DNA from: Micractinium sp. NFX-FRZ
Lineage: Eukaryota; Chlorophyta; Trebouxiophyceae; Chlorellales; Chlorellaceae
DNA length: 64,000 bases
Reading direction: 5' to 3'
NCBI GenBank assembly: GCA_029339195.1
Contig: JAPTJF010000252.1
Location: 25,170 to 89,169, forward strand
Shown: one piece after another, positions 45,832 through 56,889 of the stretch
How positions within the stretch are numbered: position 1 is the stretch's first letter
Layout: the number at the start of each line of letters is the position of its first letter
Position numbers and translations under genes: made by a program
The notes under the pieces: generated by a model
Told to the model about the DNA's origin: nothing
Database searches by the model: none
Seen by the model: the letters and a program-made list of their open reading frames with translations, nothing else

Positions 45832-48800
45832 ATGGAGGCAGCTGCCTCGCGGCTGCTGCACCTGGTCTCAGCTGCCACCTCACTCTTCACGTGCCTCGTC
45901 GTCTTGCTGCACATGCTGCATCCCATGCTCCTGCGCGGCCCACCCCCGCTCAGCGGCGCAGGCACGCACGCAGAAGTGGCGGCAGGCAGCAGCACGCACC
46001 AAGTCGCGGACTGCAAGCAAGCAGTGAGCGATGGCTGGTGGCAACGCACGCCGCCTGGCGCGAAGTGAGTTCGACCAGTCGCATTGCTTGCAATTGCTGC
46101 CTTTCATCTGCAGACTCTGCTGAGGCAGCGCGTGGTTAAACAGTGCCTGCCTGCCTGTCTGTCTGCCTGCATACAGTATGTGTACACCTGTGTGTGCACA
46201 AGGCAGGACTGGAGGCGTGCCAGGGCCGAGGGCCTGCGGCCACATGTGGCCGCTTTTCACATCACACACCCTCCATGCGTAGCATGCTCCGCTGCACCTA
46301 CTTTCTTCACTTGCCTGAAGGTTTCCCAGGTCTTCCAACATGTGAGCGTGCATGCAGCAAACACTGACACCCTCCTGTCACATCCGTGTTCGTGTCTCCC
46401 GTCCCCACAGCATCCCCGACCTGCCGCCCAACGTGGCCGCCCGCAACGCATCCGACGCCTTTGTCGTGTTCAACGAGGTGTGTGCGCGTTTTGCTACAGG
46501 AGTGCACACAAGTGGGCCGTGTGTTGCGATCTCTGCTGTGTATGCGATCAGCACAGCCCCCTCCTGGTTTGAGCTGCTTTGACACGTGCCGTGTGTGTGC
46601 TCCCCGCAGTCGCTGGCATACCAGTGGGCGTGGCGGCCGCACCCGTACTGCCACACCCAGCGGCGCTCGCCGGCCGAGATCGGCGAGCTGTTCAGGGGGC
46701 GGCACCTGGCCTTCATGGGAGATTCGCACGTCCGCTACTTCCACAACCACCTGGCCAGGCACCTGGGGGGTGAGAGGGGCAAGGGAGACGGCTGGGATGG
46801 CTTTGGTGGCGTCAGGCCGGGAGAGGGTGCGGCTCACGTGCACGGGAGGCAGGTTGTGCTGCCTTTGGAATCAAGTTGCAGTGCTGCCAGCACATGCCAT
46901 GTAGGCAGCCGCTTGGGCGGGGCATGCGCCCCAACGCGCCGTATGCCGCCGTGCCTGCACCAGGCGCGCCTGTCGACCTGCAGCCCATGTATGTCATCCT
47001 GTCAATCAATCAAGTCCGTTTGCAGGCCAGCAGCACGGTGAAAGGTGGGTGGGCAGGCAGCAGCGGCGGCATATACCCTCCATCACACATCACTCTATGC
47101 AGTCATGGAATTCTTCTGTCACCTGTCTCACCTCCCGCAGGCCATGAGTATGCCAAGGTGGTGGGCGGCGACCAGCGGCAGCACAACAAGGGGCAGTTCC
47201 TGCCGGCACTCAACCTCACCATGCAGGTGCGTGGCTGCGAGTCGTGCTGTGATCAACGCTGTGCCTGCCGGGCCCGCTTGCAGCACAGCCAGCAGCAGGG
47301 CCCCTGCCTGCGCTTAAACCTCGCCACGAGCAGTGGGTGGGTAGGCAGGCAGGTGGGCCGCGCTCCTCATGTGTGCTGCATTGCTGTGTGGTGCCCTGCT
47401 GCGCCTGACGGCTCCGCCACCCTCTGGTTTGCCTGCCTGCCTGCTTTGTCCTCCTGCCTGCCTGCCTACCTGCCTGCCTGCCTGCCTGCGATGCCCTCCC
47501 AACTGCGCCCTGCCTGCCTGCCTGCCTGCCAGGCCAACCACCTGCGTGTCTGCCATTTGCCTGCCTGCCTGCCTGCCCTGCCTCCCTGCCCGCCACTTGT
47601 GCTTTGCCTTGTCGTTCGATGCCCCCTTGAACCCGCTGGTGTTTGCCTTGGTCACACTGCAGATCAACATGACGCACCTGGCCTCAGAGGTGCAGCAGTA
47701 TCTGCAGACATGGTGGGTGGGTGGGGGGTGGAAGGGGGGCCTGTGGGCTGAGGTGGAAGGGGAGTTTGGTGGTTCGAGTGGCAGTGGTTGTGCCGCGAAG
47801 TGGGGAGAGACTGAACCGTCAGGTGGGGATCGCAACAGACGGCAGGCGCAGCAGGCTCAGACAGGGCTTACGGGAGGCTGCGCCATGCCACACGCCGGTC
47901 TCACAGCCGGCGCAAGGTCTGGGCTGCTGCCACTGCTGCGCTGCTGCCAGGGCAATGCACCCACGGATTCACCTGCGCTGCGCTCCACTGCGCTGCAAAG
48001 AGCCATGCCGAGCCATGCTGTGCTGTGCTGCGCTGCAGGAGCGGGCGGTGGCCAGACCTGCTGGTCATGGATGCCTCCGTCTGGCCCCTGTTCACCAAAA
48101 TGAGCATCAGCAGGCACACAGCAGAGATGCTGGGGCTGCTGCACACGCTGCGCACGCAGGTGCGCCGCCAGGGCAGGCAGTGAAGGGAGTAGACACTGCG
48201 GTCAGCGCTTGGGGAACGCGACGCTAGGGGGTGGGGTTAGGGATAGCTTGGGCGGATGTGGAGGGCGAGGGCCTAGCGCCTGAGCAGTGCTGAGAACCTG
48301 GAGCCTGCTTGCGTCACTGGCTGCTGCTTCTCCTGGCAGCTATGCTGCCCAGCTTGGTCGGCCTGTGCTGTGCTGTGCTGTGGTGCGCTGTGGTGTGCTG
48401 AAATGCAATGCTGGTGTGCTGTGCTGTGTCTGTGCTGTGCTGATATACAATGATGTTCTGTGCCTGTGCCTGCATGACGGGATGCCGCACGCAGGCTGGC
48501 CCCCCTTGCCCCACCCACCCGCGCCGCTTTCCTCGCCCCGCCGCTTTCCATGCCCCTCGCTCCTCCCCCGCCCGCGCAGGTGCCGCCTTCGGTGCTGCTG
48601 GTGTGGCTGTCTCCCCCGCCGCGGCACACGCTCAAGGCGCCACATTACGCCGACTTGCCGGCCGAGTGGATTCGGCTTTACAATCGAGTGGCTGTTGACC
48701 TCGGGTTCATCCACCCAATGGGCCCTGCTTTCCACTTGGACCTCTACACCCTGGCACAGGGTGAGCGGTTGGATTTGTGCGCACGAGGGGGGCCGGTGGG

Positions 48801-49103
48801 CAGCAGCGGCACAGGTGGCCCAACGGGGCAGAGGGGTGGGGGCCCGCTGTGCTGTGCTGTCTGGGCAGCCTGCCGCAGTGGTGGGGGCCGCAACCGCTTG
48901 TGGGTGCGCCTGCCCAGACTCTCGTTGTCGCGTGCTTGCAACGCTCCTCCCCCACATGCCCGCTGCCTCCACGTCGCTGCCTTGCAGACTGCCTGCCCTG
49001 GTGCTCGCGGGATGGCATCCACGTGAAGGACACAGTGAATGAGGTGGCGCTACAAATACTGGCCAACCTCTTGCTGCACCTGGACACCTGGCCGCTCACA
49101 TAG
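45832..49103 (+). CDS. SGNH/PC-esterase-like protein with signal-anchor, 8 exons, 337 aa
   Basis: Exons: 45832-46064, 46411-46477, 46610-46769, 47141-47226, 47663-47712, 48039-48159, 48580-48760, 48988-49103; the sum is 338 codons. Residues about 8-32 form a hydrophobic signal-anchor. The SGNH block I motif is FMGDSHVRYFHNH, with GDSH at 137-140. The C-terminal block V is DCLPWCSRDGIHVKD, with Asp308 and His311 as the likely catalytic pair. A Trp-rich lead-in (WAWRPHPYC) resembles the region before GDS in PMR5/Cas1p-type proteins. The predicted role is acyl (acetyl) transfer or removal on a glycan in the Golgi or outside the cell. It is the nearest relative in the window to the second half of the fused gene at 13939-21473, sharing the DCLPWC...DG(I/L)H ending and the intron just before it. 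A long CTGC-repeat intron separates exons 4 and 5. Confidence 0.87.
47425..47590. repeat. (CTGC)n-rich tract
   Basis: Interrupted runs of the tetramer CTGC (TGCCTGCC...) fill much of the intron between exons 4 and 5 of the SGNH gene. Similar CTGC/GGCA runs occur near 16720-16752, 39830-39880 and 46145-46172, all in introns or intergenic DNA. Confidence 0.85.
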
Positions 49104-49609
49104 CCAGCCAGCCAGCAGCACCCGCGTGAGCGCCCACTGCGGGCAGCGCACGTGGGCCCCCACCGGTAGCACGCTCTGTTTCTGCCGCACTGCCTCATTT
49201 CATGCATCTGATAAGCTTCCAAGTTGTTGTATTGCGAGTTACATGCCGGGCCGCATGCCACAGGTCGAGCTGCCGACCATCTGAGGGCGCACCTATACAG
49301 AGCGGCCTGCCGACCGCACCCTCCCTGCATGTTCTTGATGCCTGGTTCATGCAAGGCTCCCAGACCAGAGTGGGGTGAGGAAGGCATGGCAGTGAGAGGG
49401 GCAGGAAGACTTGCAGCCCTGTGTGTCTCGCTGCCGGTTCTCTCCATCATAGTGGAGTTCGCCAGGAGGCCCATCCTGCCGCCAGCCTGGCGGGCGCTGG
49501 CAAGATCACCTTTCCCACCCACTCCCAATCGAGCAGCCTTGCGCACGGAAGTAAGCAGCGCATCCCCAGGGCTCTGTGGCAGCGCGCGGGAGTGTGTCAA
49601 AGCTACCCC
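49104..49609. other. Intergenic region between two plus-strand genes
   Basis: About 500 bases hold the 3' UTR of the SGNH gene and the promoter and 5' UTR of the protoporphyrinogen oxidase gene. I see no coding exon. No TGTAA signal was found on the plus strand. Confidence 0.45.
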
Positions 49610-52600
49610 ATGTCAGCACTGGCTACTGCCAGCCTCGCCTGCGTGGCGCAGCCCACCCGGCGGCAACAAGCAGGCTTGGCGAGCTCACATAATGCACTTC
49701 TGCGCCAGAACGTGGGCACCCAGGCCCTGAGCGCCCGGCCTCAGCGGACCACCCGGCAGCGCAGCAGCCTGGCTGTGCGGGCCACCCAGGCGCCGCCGGC
49801 CAAGGCGTCCACCTCAGCCGCAACGGGTGACGACAGCGGGGTGCTGGATGTGGTTGTCGTCGGCGCCGGCATTTCCGGCCTGACCACCGCCCAGGTGCGC
49901 CGTCACTGCCGCCCGCTGCCTGGCAGGCCCCCAACCACCGCGCTGCTGCCTGCTGCTTCCAGGCAGCGTCCGCCCGTAGCTCTACAGCTTCCAGACGCCT
50001 CCGCACATGCTGCGCCTGCAGCTGCTGCCTGCCCACCTCCGTGCCCGCCACCTTCCGGCCTCCTTCCCCACCCCGTGCTGCCGGATCCCTATGGCACCTT
50101 TACGCCATTCATAGACAAGCCCATGTCTGAATTTATAAGAAACCACTGCAACAGAACAAGATAAAGAACAACTTCCTGCTGCGTCTCCATTTTGCACTGG
50201 CGCTGGCCATTCAGCGCAGCGGCGTGCCCACCACATCGGTTGGCGTCCTCTCGACCCTTGCTACTGTGTTGTCTTTCTCATCCTGCCTCCTTCCACCACT
50301 CTCCGATCGTTGCCCGCTCCCGCTTCCTGCCGCCACCCCCCGTGCAGGCGCTGGCCACCCAGCACGGTGGCGTGGCTAAGCGCATGGTGGTGACAGAGTC
50401 TCGGGACCGCGTTGGAGGCAACATCACCAGCGTGGCAAATGAGAAAGAGGGGCTGCTCTGGGAGGAGGGCCCCAACTCCTTCCAGCCCAACGACTTCATC
50501 CTGCAGGCAGCGGTGGGTGCCCGCCTGCTGTCACCCGTCGCCTGCCGGCAACCCGCCTCACCGCCGCGCCCGCCCGCCCTACCCGCCACCCGCCCGCCTG
50601 CCGAGCTTGTGTGTGCGCGAGGCACATCATCCGTCACGCATCCCTGGTGCTGTCAGTGTGTGCAGCTGGCGGACCAGCTGGTGCTGGGGGCTTCAGGGCC
50701 CGGCTTGGTCCTTGATCTTCAGCGTACCTCTATTTCACGCCCTGCTCGACAGGTGGACGCCGGCGAGGGGGACCAGCTGGTGCTGGGGGCCCTCCTTCCC
50801 CACCCGCTTCTCAACACGTTCAACCTATCCTCATCCTTAAATGTTTTCCACACCCTGCCAACAGGTGGATGCCGGCGTGGCCGACCAGCTGGTGCTGGGG
50901 GACCCCACCGCCCCCCGCTTTGTGTACTGGGACAAGAAGCTGCGCCCCACGCCCTCGGGCCTGGACGTGCTCACCTTTGACCTGATGAGTCCGCTGGGCA
51001 AGATCCGAGCCGGCCTCGGAGCCATGGGCTTCAAGCAGCCCATGCCAGGTGTGGCTGGGCGGTCAGGTTGCCGCATTGCGTTGGGTGTGTCCTGTGCGCG
51101 CGGTGCTCTGCGTGCGGCGGCACTATGGCGTGCGTGCGGGGCGGCAGGGGGCGGTGGCCAGGCAGCTGTGGCAGGGGGCAGGGGGCTGGCGTGGGGGGCG
51201 TGGGGGCGGAAGATGCGAGGAGCACGGGGGCCGGGCTGCTGTCCATGCCGGGGCCGGGGGCAGGGGCGGAGGAGGTCTGGCATGCAGGCGCAGGCTGGGG
51301 GCGCGGCTGATTTGGTGCAGGGATGGGAGGCAGAGGGCGCGTCGAGTGTGGACTGGAGAGGTGAGCGGGCCCCAGGACCGAACGCCAGCCTGGGGGGGCT
51401 TGGCGTGCCTAGCCATCTTCTGAACATACCCCCTCCCCTCCCCTCCCCGTGTTGCACGCACACCCTGTCTTTTCAACCCCTCCCCTCCCCTCCCCTGCCC
51501 TGTGTCCCACCCTGCAGAGCAGGAGGAGAGCGTGGAGACGTATGTGCGGCGCAACCTGGGGGCAGAGGTGTTTGAGCGCCTCATCGAGCCCTTCTGCAGC
51601 GGCGTGTACGCCGGCGACCCAAAGAACCTGTCCATGAAGGCCGCCTTTGGCAAGGTGGGGCGGGGCGGGTGCGGCAGTGTGGTTGCAACGGTGTTAAGCC
51701 TCACGGCAGGGGCAGGGGCCGCGCCAGGCAGCTCACCAGGGTGTCCGTGTAGCTGTTTTCCGCGCGTGCTTGTGTATATATAAATGTATACATATTGCCA
51801 TGTGCCCTGCAATGTGCCATGTCACAGGCAACCGGGGGCTGAGGTATGGCACCCAGGGATTGGGAGGCGGCCCCCCACGCCGACCACCCAGCACCTGGCG
51901 GCGTGCCGGGGCTGCCCCAAGCGTGGCGCCCCGCTGCCGCCCTCACACCAAGCATGTTGCCTCTCCCCTTGCTGTTGTTACGCCATGCTTGCGGCCGTTC
52001 CTCATATGCAGTTGCCTCTCCCCTTGCTGTTGTTGCTGTTGCTGCGCAGGTGTACGATCTGGAGAAGAAGGGCGGCAGCATCATCGGCGGCGTGCTCAAG
52101 CTGATGTCGGAAAAGAAGAACAACCCGACGCCGCCCCGCAACCCCGCGCTGCCCCCCAAGCCCGCGGGCCAGACGGTGGGCAGCTTCCGCCGCGGCCTGC
52201 GCACGCTGCCCGACGCGATGGCAGCCAAGCTGGGCAGCGCGGTGCGCACCAGCTGGCAGCTCAAGAGCATTGCCAAGGAGGGCGATGTGTACAAGTGAGT
52301 GAGTTTGCCAGGCAGGCTGTGGGGCGGTGAAGGGTTGGGATGGGATGGGGCTGTCGAGAGGAATGGTAGGATTGCATTGAGCTGGGATGCCTGGGTGCAC
52401 GGGTGGCCATGCTAGGGATGCAGTCTGCACCAGCTAGCCGCTCGCACTGCCGAGACACGTTTGCAAGTGAGCAGAGGGGGCCCTATGTTTGCTGAAGGTC
52501 TGTGCGTTCACCGTCCCGCGCAGGCTGTCGTACGACACGCCGCAGGGGGCGCGGGAGCTGCGCACGCGCGCGGTGGCGCTGACGGTGCCCGCCTACGTGG

Positions 52601-55346
52601 CGGCCGACCTCATCCAGCCAGAGTGCCCCTCCGCAGCCGAGGCGCTCAAGGTGCAGCTTGGGCACCTGTTTGGGGGAAAGCAGCTGTGCTCTTTGTTGCT
52701 GCGGTGGCTCTTGAAGTTTGTGCGCCTCTCTGCTTGTCGTGGTACCCCGGGGGAAGGAGCCGTGCCCGTTGCTGCTCGGGCGGTGGTCCTGGCATGCCTC
52801 GGCGCGCCTGCCCGCTTCTTGTCGTGTGCTCCCCAGCGCCGTGCCCGCCGGCGCAGCGGCAGAACCTCCGGCCCGCAGCCGAGGCGCTGCATGCCGTGTG
52901 TGCCAGCACCTGCTAGCCTGCGAGGTGCCGCCAGCACGCAATGAGGCACTCATTGGTGCATTCCCTTAGGATTTGGCGTTACGGTGCACGATTGAGCCAT
53001 TCATTCATTCATGTATTCAATCATTCATTCACCTGCCTGCAGACCCTGGACTACCCGCCCGTGGGCGCCGTCACCCTGGCCTACCCAGAGTCGGCCATCC
53101 GCAGCGACCGGCTGGACGCGCAGGGCAACCTGCCAGGTCAGCACTGGGGATAAGTTTTGAGGCATTTGACCATCGGTCCCGGGCAGCGTGGGTCTGATTG
53201 ATGCACACACCCCTGCCGCACACAGCAGGGGCGCCCGCCGGCAACCGATCCACATGGTGCCGTTGTTATGCCGCGCACCGCTCGCGTCGCATGCGCCGTC
53301 CGCCCGCCTGCCCGCCTGCCCGCCCTGCAACGCCCGCCCTGCCGTTCCTCATGCGTGCTCACACACCCTCTCTCTCTTCTTCTCTCTCTCGCTGTCCTCC
53401 CTCTGCCAGGCTTTGGCCAGCTGCACCCCCGGTCCCAGGGGATCACCACGCTGGGAACCATCTACTCTTCCTCCCTCTTCCCCGACCGCGTGCCCAAGGG
53501 CCAGGTGGGCACATCCACCTCTAGTGTTGCGTGTCTGCACCGCCGCCTGCTCTGCATCGCTGTCCGTCCTGCCTCTTCAACCTTGCGTGCCCAAGGGCCA
53601 GGTGCGGGCCGCCGCGCCTGCTGCTGCCTGTGCCGCCGCCTGCTCTGCATCGCTGTCCGTCCTGTCCTGCCTCTTCAACCATGCGTGTGGCATGGTCGGC
53701 TTGGATCGTCTGGGTCCCATGCCCGGCGCCCCTCCCTCGCCGCCAGCCGCGCGCCAGAGGGCCAGGCAGGCGCCCTCGAGGCTGCCGCTGTGCTGCTGCT
53801 CGTCTTGTTCCCCCTTCCCCGCGTCTTCTTCAGACTTCTGGCTGCTATTTGTTCTCACCACCCCCCGCAGGTGCTGCTGCTCAACTACTTTGGCGGCGCC
53901 CAGAACCGCAAGGTGGCGCAGATGAGCGACGACGAGCTGGTGGCGCAGGTGGGTGGAGGGGCGGGTGGTAACTTGGCATGCTGAAGTCTGAACTAGTCTT
54001 TGCAGTGAGATATCTCTTTTTGGGGGCAAGGACCTGCGTGAGGTGCTGCTGAAGCCGGCCGGATGCTTGCAACCCCTGCCCAACTGCCTGACTCTCTGGT
54101 TGCGTTTCCTCCGTGTGTCTGCCCAACTGTGCCTTCCCTCTACCTGTCTGCAGGTGGACAAGGACCTGCGTGAGATGCTGCTGAAGCCGGATGCCCCCAA
54201 GCCCCGCAAGGTGGCGGTGCGCGTCTGGCCCCGCGCCATCCCGCAGGTAGGGGGGGAGAGAGAGGGGCACACAGGAGTGGCAGCATGTGCCGCTGGCTTG
54301 TTGGCGGCGGTGCGTTGCTGGCCCCGCGCGATCCCGCGGCTGGGGGAGGGGCCAGAGCGGCGTGGCACCATGTCCCGCTGGTGTGCGGGTGGCGGTGGGC
54401 GTGGGATGGCCCCGCACCGTCCCGCAGGTGGCAGAGGGGCCAGGCACACACAGGTGGTTCTGTCCAGCCCAGCAAGCGGCCACCTGGAGGCGGTGGTCTG
54501 GTCCACCCTTCCTCCCCTTGCCTCACGTCTGCTCGGAACCCCGCCCCCCTGCCTGCTGCAGTTCAACATTGGGCACCTGGAGACGGTGTCGGGTGCTCAG
54601 GACGCGCTGCGGGCGGCGGGCTGGGAGGGCGTGATGCTGGGAGGCAACTACGTGGCAGGTGCGCCTCCGGCTGCTTGCCGGCTACCATGGGCTGGCTGGG
54701 AGGGAAGAAAGCAAGGATACGCCCTGGGCGTGGATCAAGGGACCTGGTTGGGCGTTGGGCTCGAAGACCTTGCCCGCCGGCTACCATGGGCTGGCTGGGA
54801 TGGGGCTGGGATGGGGCAGGGCGGCATCTGCTCTGGGGGGCACGGGCGCCCGGGGGGGCGGCGTGCACGGAGGTACCCACGTGGCGGGCGGTTTGTCGGC
54901 ATGCTACAGCACCGTACAGCACCATACAGTAAGCAGTACCCACCCACAGTACAGTACCTACCGCTCACCTACTGCGGATCCCCCGGTGCCTCTCTCGCGT
55001 GCTGCAGGCGTTGCTCTGGGCAAGTGCATCGAGTATGGTAAGGCCGGCTGGGGGAGTTGAGGCCACTTGCTGGTTGCGGTGGTGCATGCGTGGGTGCGAC
55101 CCCTGATACCTCAGCAATTTGGCGCGGCAGCACCCGCGGGGGCATGGGCGGGGGGTGGGATGAGGGCGAATGGGTCGCCGACGGTGAGCCATAGCCAACA
55201 GTGGGGGTGTGAAGCGGCCCTCGCGTCCGATGCCCTTCTCATGATGTGTGTGCTGTCCTCCCCCTCGTCTGCCCTACCCTGCAGGCTTCACCTTTGCCAG
55301 CCAAGTGGCGGAGCAGCTGCGCAAGAGCAGTGCCAAGTCAGCGTGA
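49610..55346 (+). CDS. PPOX: Protoporphyrinogen IX oxidase, chloroplast type, 13 exons, 563 aa
   Basis: Exons: 49610-49894, 50348-50512, 50865-51048, 51518-51654, 52050-52294, 52524-52650, 53043-53136, 53410-53504, 53871-53948, 54154-54246, 54562-54658, 55008-55037, 55285-55346; the sum is 564 codons. An N-terminal region rich in Ala, Ser, Thr and Arg (about residues 1-60) fits a chloroplast transit peptide. The FAD-binding motif GAGISG is at 85-90, with [10 protein letters not shown] shortly after. Family signatures include [51 protein letters not shown] and a C-terminal [19 protein letters not shown]. The enzyme oxidises protoporphyrinogen IX to protoporphyrin IX, the last shared step before heme and chlorophyll, on plastid membranes. 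At least four introns carry decayed copies of neighbouring exon edges. This gene is housekeeping and probably unrelated to the glycan genes around it. Confidence 0.96.
50640..50905 (+). repeat. Triplicated exon 3 start in PPOX intron 2
   Basis: The first part of exon 3 (from 50865) is preceded in the intron by two decayed copies, at about 50666-50692 and 50754-50800. All three share GACCAGCTGGTGCTGGGGG. The second copy also keeps the acceptor-like ACAGGTGGA start. Spacing is close to 90-110 bases. Confidence 0.85.
54215..54435 (+). repeat. Triplicated exon 10 end in PPOX intron 10
   Basis: The last bases of exon 10 and its donor (about 54224-54252) recur at about 54314-54342 and 54406-54434. 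Each copy reads GGCCCCGC(G/A)C(C/G)(A/G)TCCCGC followed by a G-rich stretch. The third copy again has CAGGTGG, a usable donor-like sequence. Confidence 0.85.
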
Positions 55347-55597
55347 CCTGTGTTGAACTTGTACTGATGTTCTTGGTCGCTGCTGGTGATGTGGCGCTCG
55401 GCAGGGCGCCTTTTAGCTGCTGGGACTTGGATTCAGCCTTCATTGAACAGCGGTGCTGCTGTGTGAGCCGCTCCCCCCTTGCCCTGCCCCTTCCCCCCTT
55501 TAATGTCCCTTGGGAGGGCCCTTGTTTACGGGTGTCCCGCCCCCCTTGTTGGCAACGCCTCTGTCCCTGCGCGCGCCCTCCCTTGAATCAGTCCTGC

Positions 55598-55602
55598 TGT
55601 AA
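55598..55602 (+). terminator. Candidate TGTAA polyadenylation signal for PPOX
   Basis: TGTAA occurs about 250 bases after the PPOX stop codon, within the usual 3' UTR range for green algae. Chance occurrence cannot be excluded. Confidence 0.45.
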
Positions 55603-56448
55603 TGCGCACGTTGAACGAGGTTTGCTGCACACCCCACTGCAAGCCAGGGTCGGGGGGCGTCATGCGCGGTGCTGGTCCCACAAGCAGGCAGGATTGCGTG
55701 GTGGGCATGCAGTTTTGTGCACAGCGCTGCGACGCTCTGCCACACCAGCCAGGCAGTCGAAAGCGCTGAGATGTTTTCGTCTCGCACGGGGGGGTGTTGG
55801 GGCGTTTTGTCACAGGCGGTTGCATGCGTGCACGCCAAAAAGCGCTGCCTGGCGGCGGCCCCCGTTCACGCCAGGCAGGGCGGTTCCTTGACTGGGGCGG
55901 GATACCTGCAGGCGCGGTGAGCAAGGCTTAGCAGCTCAGGGCTGCAGGCAGCTGTCGTGCCTGCTCTCCACCGCCTTCTCAACCCACGGGTTCCTGGGTG
56001 GCATGGCAGCGCTGCCCAACCGGCAGGGCGGCCGGTGCGGCCCAATGCTGCATGGGAGCCGCGACCCGCTCCCCCTCCTGGTTGAAGCGCTCGGTCAGCG
56101 ACACACTGGCTCGCTTGCTACACTGGCCCTCGCTGCCTCCGCTCCCCACGACCCCATCATCCCCTGACCCCCCACACCACCACCCGGCACCGTTGTCCTC
56201 GTTGTTTTGCCACCTCCTCGTTGGTTCGCCAGGACCCCTACTTGCCCCAGTGCACACCATGCCGCCCCGGCCTGAACGTCTGGGCAGCTCCACTCCCTCC
56301 CCAGCTGTTCTCCACTGCATCTGTCAAGTCCCCTCCCCTCCCCTGCCCTGCGTCAACTCCCCCCACGTCCTCCACCCTTGGCACCGAACGCTAAAGCAAT
56401 GAGAGGAGCATCACTCCAACAGCTTCGCCGCCAACAAAACGTCCCCTA

Positions 56449-56516
56449 CTACTGTTACCGTCCTCCTGAAGCAGGGGTCATCTATGGTCCCTGCTTCAGG
56501 ATGACGGTATCAGTAG
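56449..56516. repeat. Long inverted repeat: 28-bp stem, 12-base loop
   Basis: Arm 1 (56449-56476) and arm 2 (56489-56516) are reverse complements at 26 of 28 positions, with a 12-base loop. The arms start CTACTGTTACCG and end CAGTAG. The mismatches fall at two separated positions, so the RNA would form an almost perfect hairpin. It lies in the PPOX/GT32 convergent gap. Confidence 0.9.
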
Positions 56517-56852
56517 ATATCTAAGTGCTGTGCCTGGCACACCCAGGGGCCCGCACAACACTACTTTGCCCACCTTTACCTTCACCTTTACCTTACCCAC
56601 CGCTGCCCGTGCAGGTGCACGCAGCTCCTGGGCAGTGACGTCCCCCCAAGCGTTGCCCCCCCTTTGCGGAATGGATCCCGCCCCCGCCTGGATTGCTTGC
56701 ACGAATACGCACGTTTACAAGGGATCACAGATGCTTGGTTTGTAGCGCATCAATCCAATCAACGTGGAGGCAGTGCCATCACAGCGCCATTCCCCCGCTG
56801 AGGCAGGTGCTGCCCTCTCCGCCGAGCGCCATCCCGCCAGCCCCTCACGGCG

Positions 56853-56889
<37 letters not shown>

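Larger units (their letters stand above)
55347..56852. other. Convergent intergenic region
   Basis: About 1.5 kb lies between the 3' ends of PPOX (+) and the second GT32 (-). It contains a TGTAA signal for PPOX, a long hairpin at 56449-56516, and on the minus strand a TGTAA at 56715-56719 suited to the GT32 transcript. A minus-strand open frame around 55979-56110 has protein-like composition but no recognisable family or clear splice context. Confidence 0.5.
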
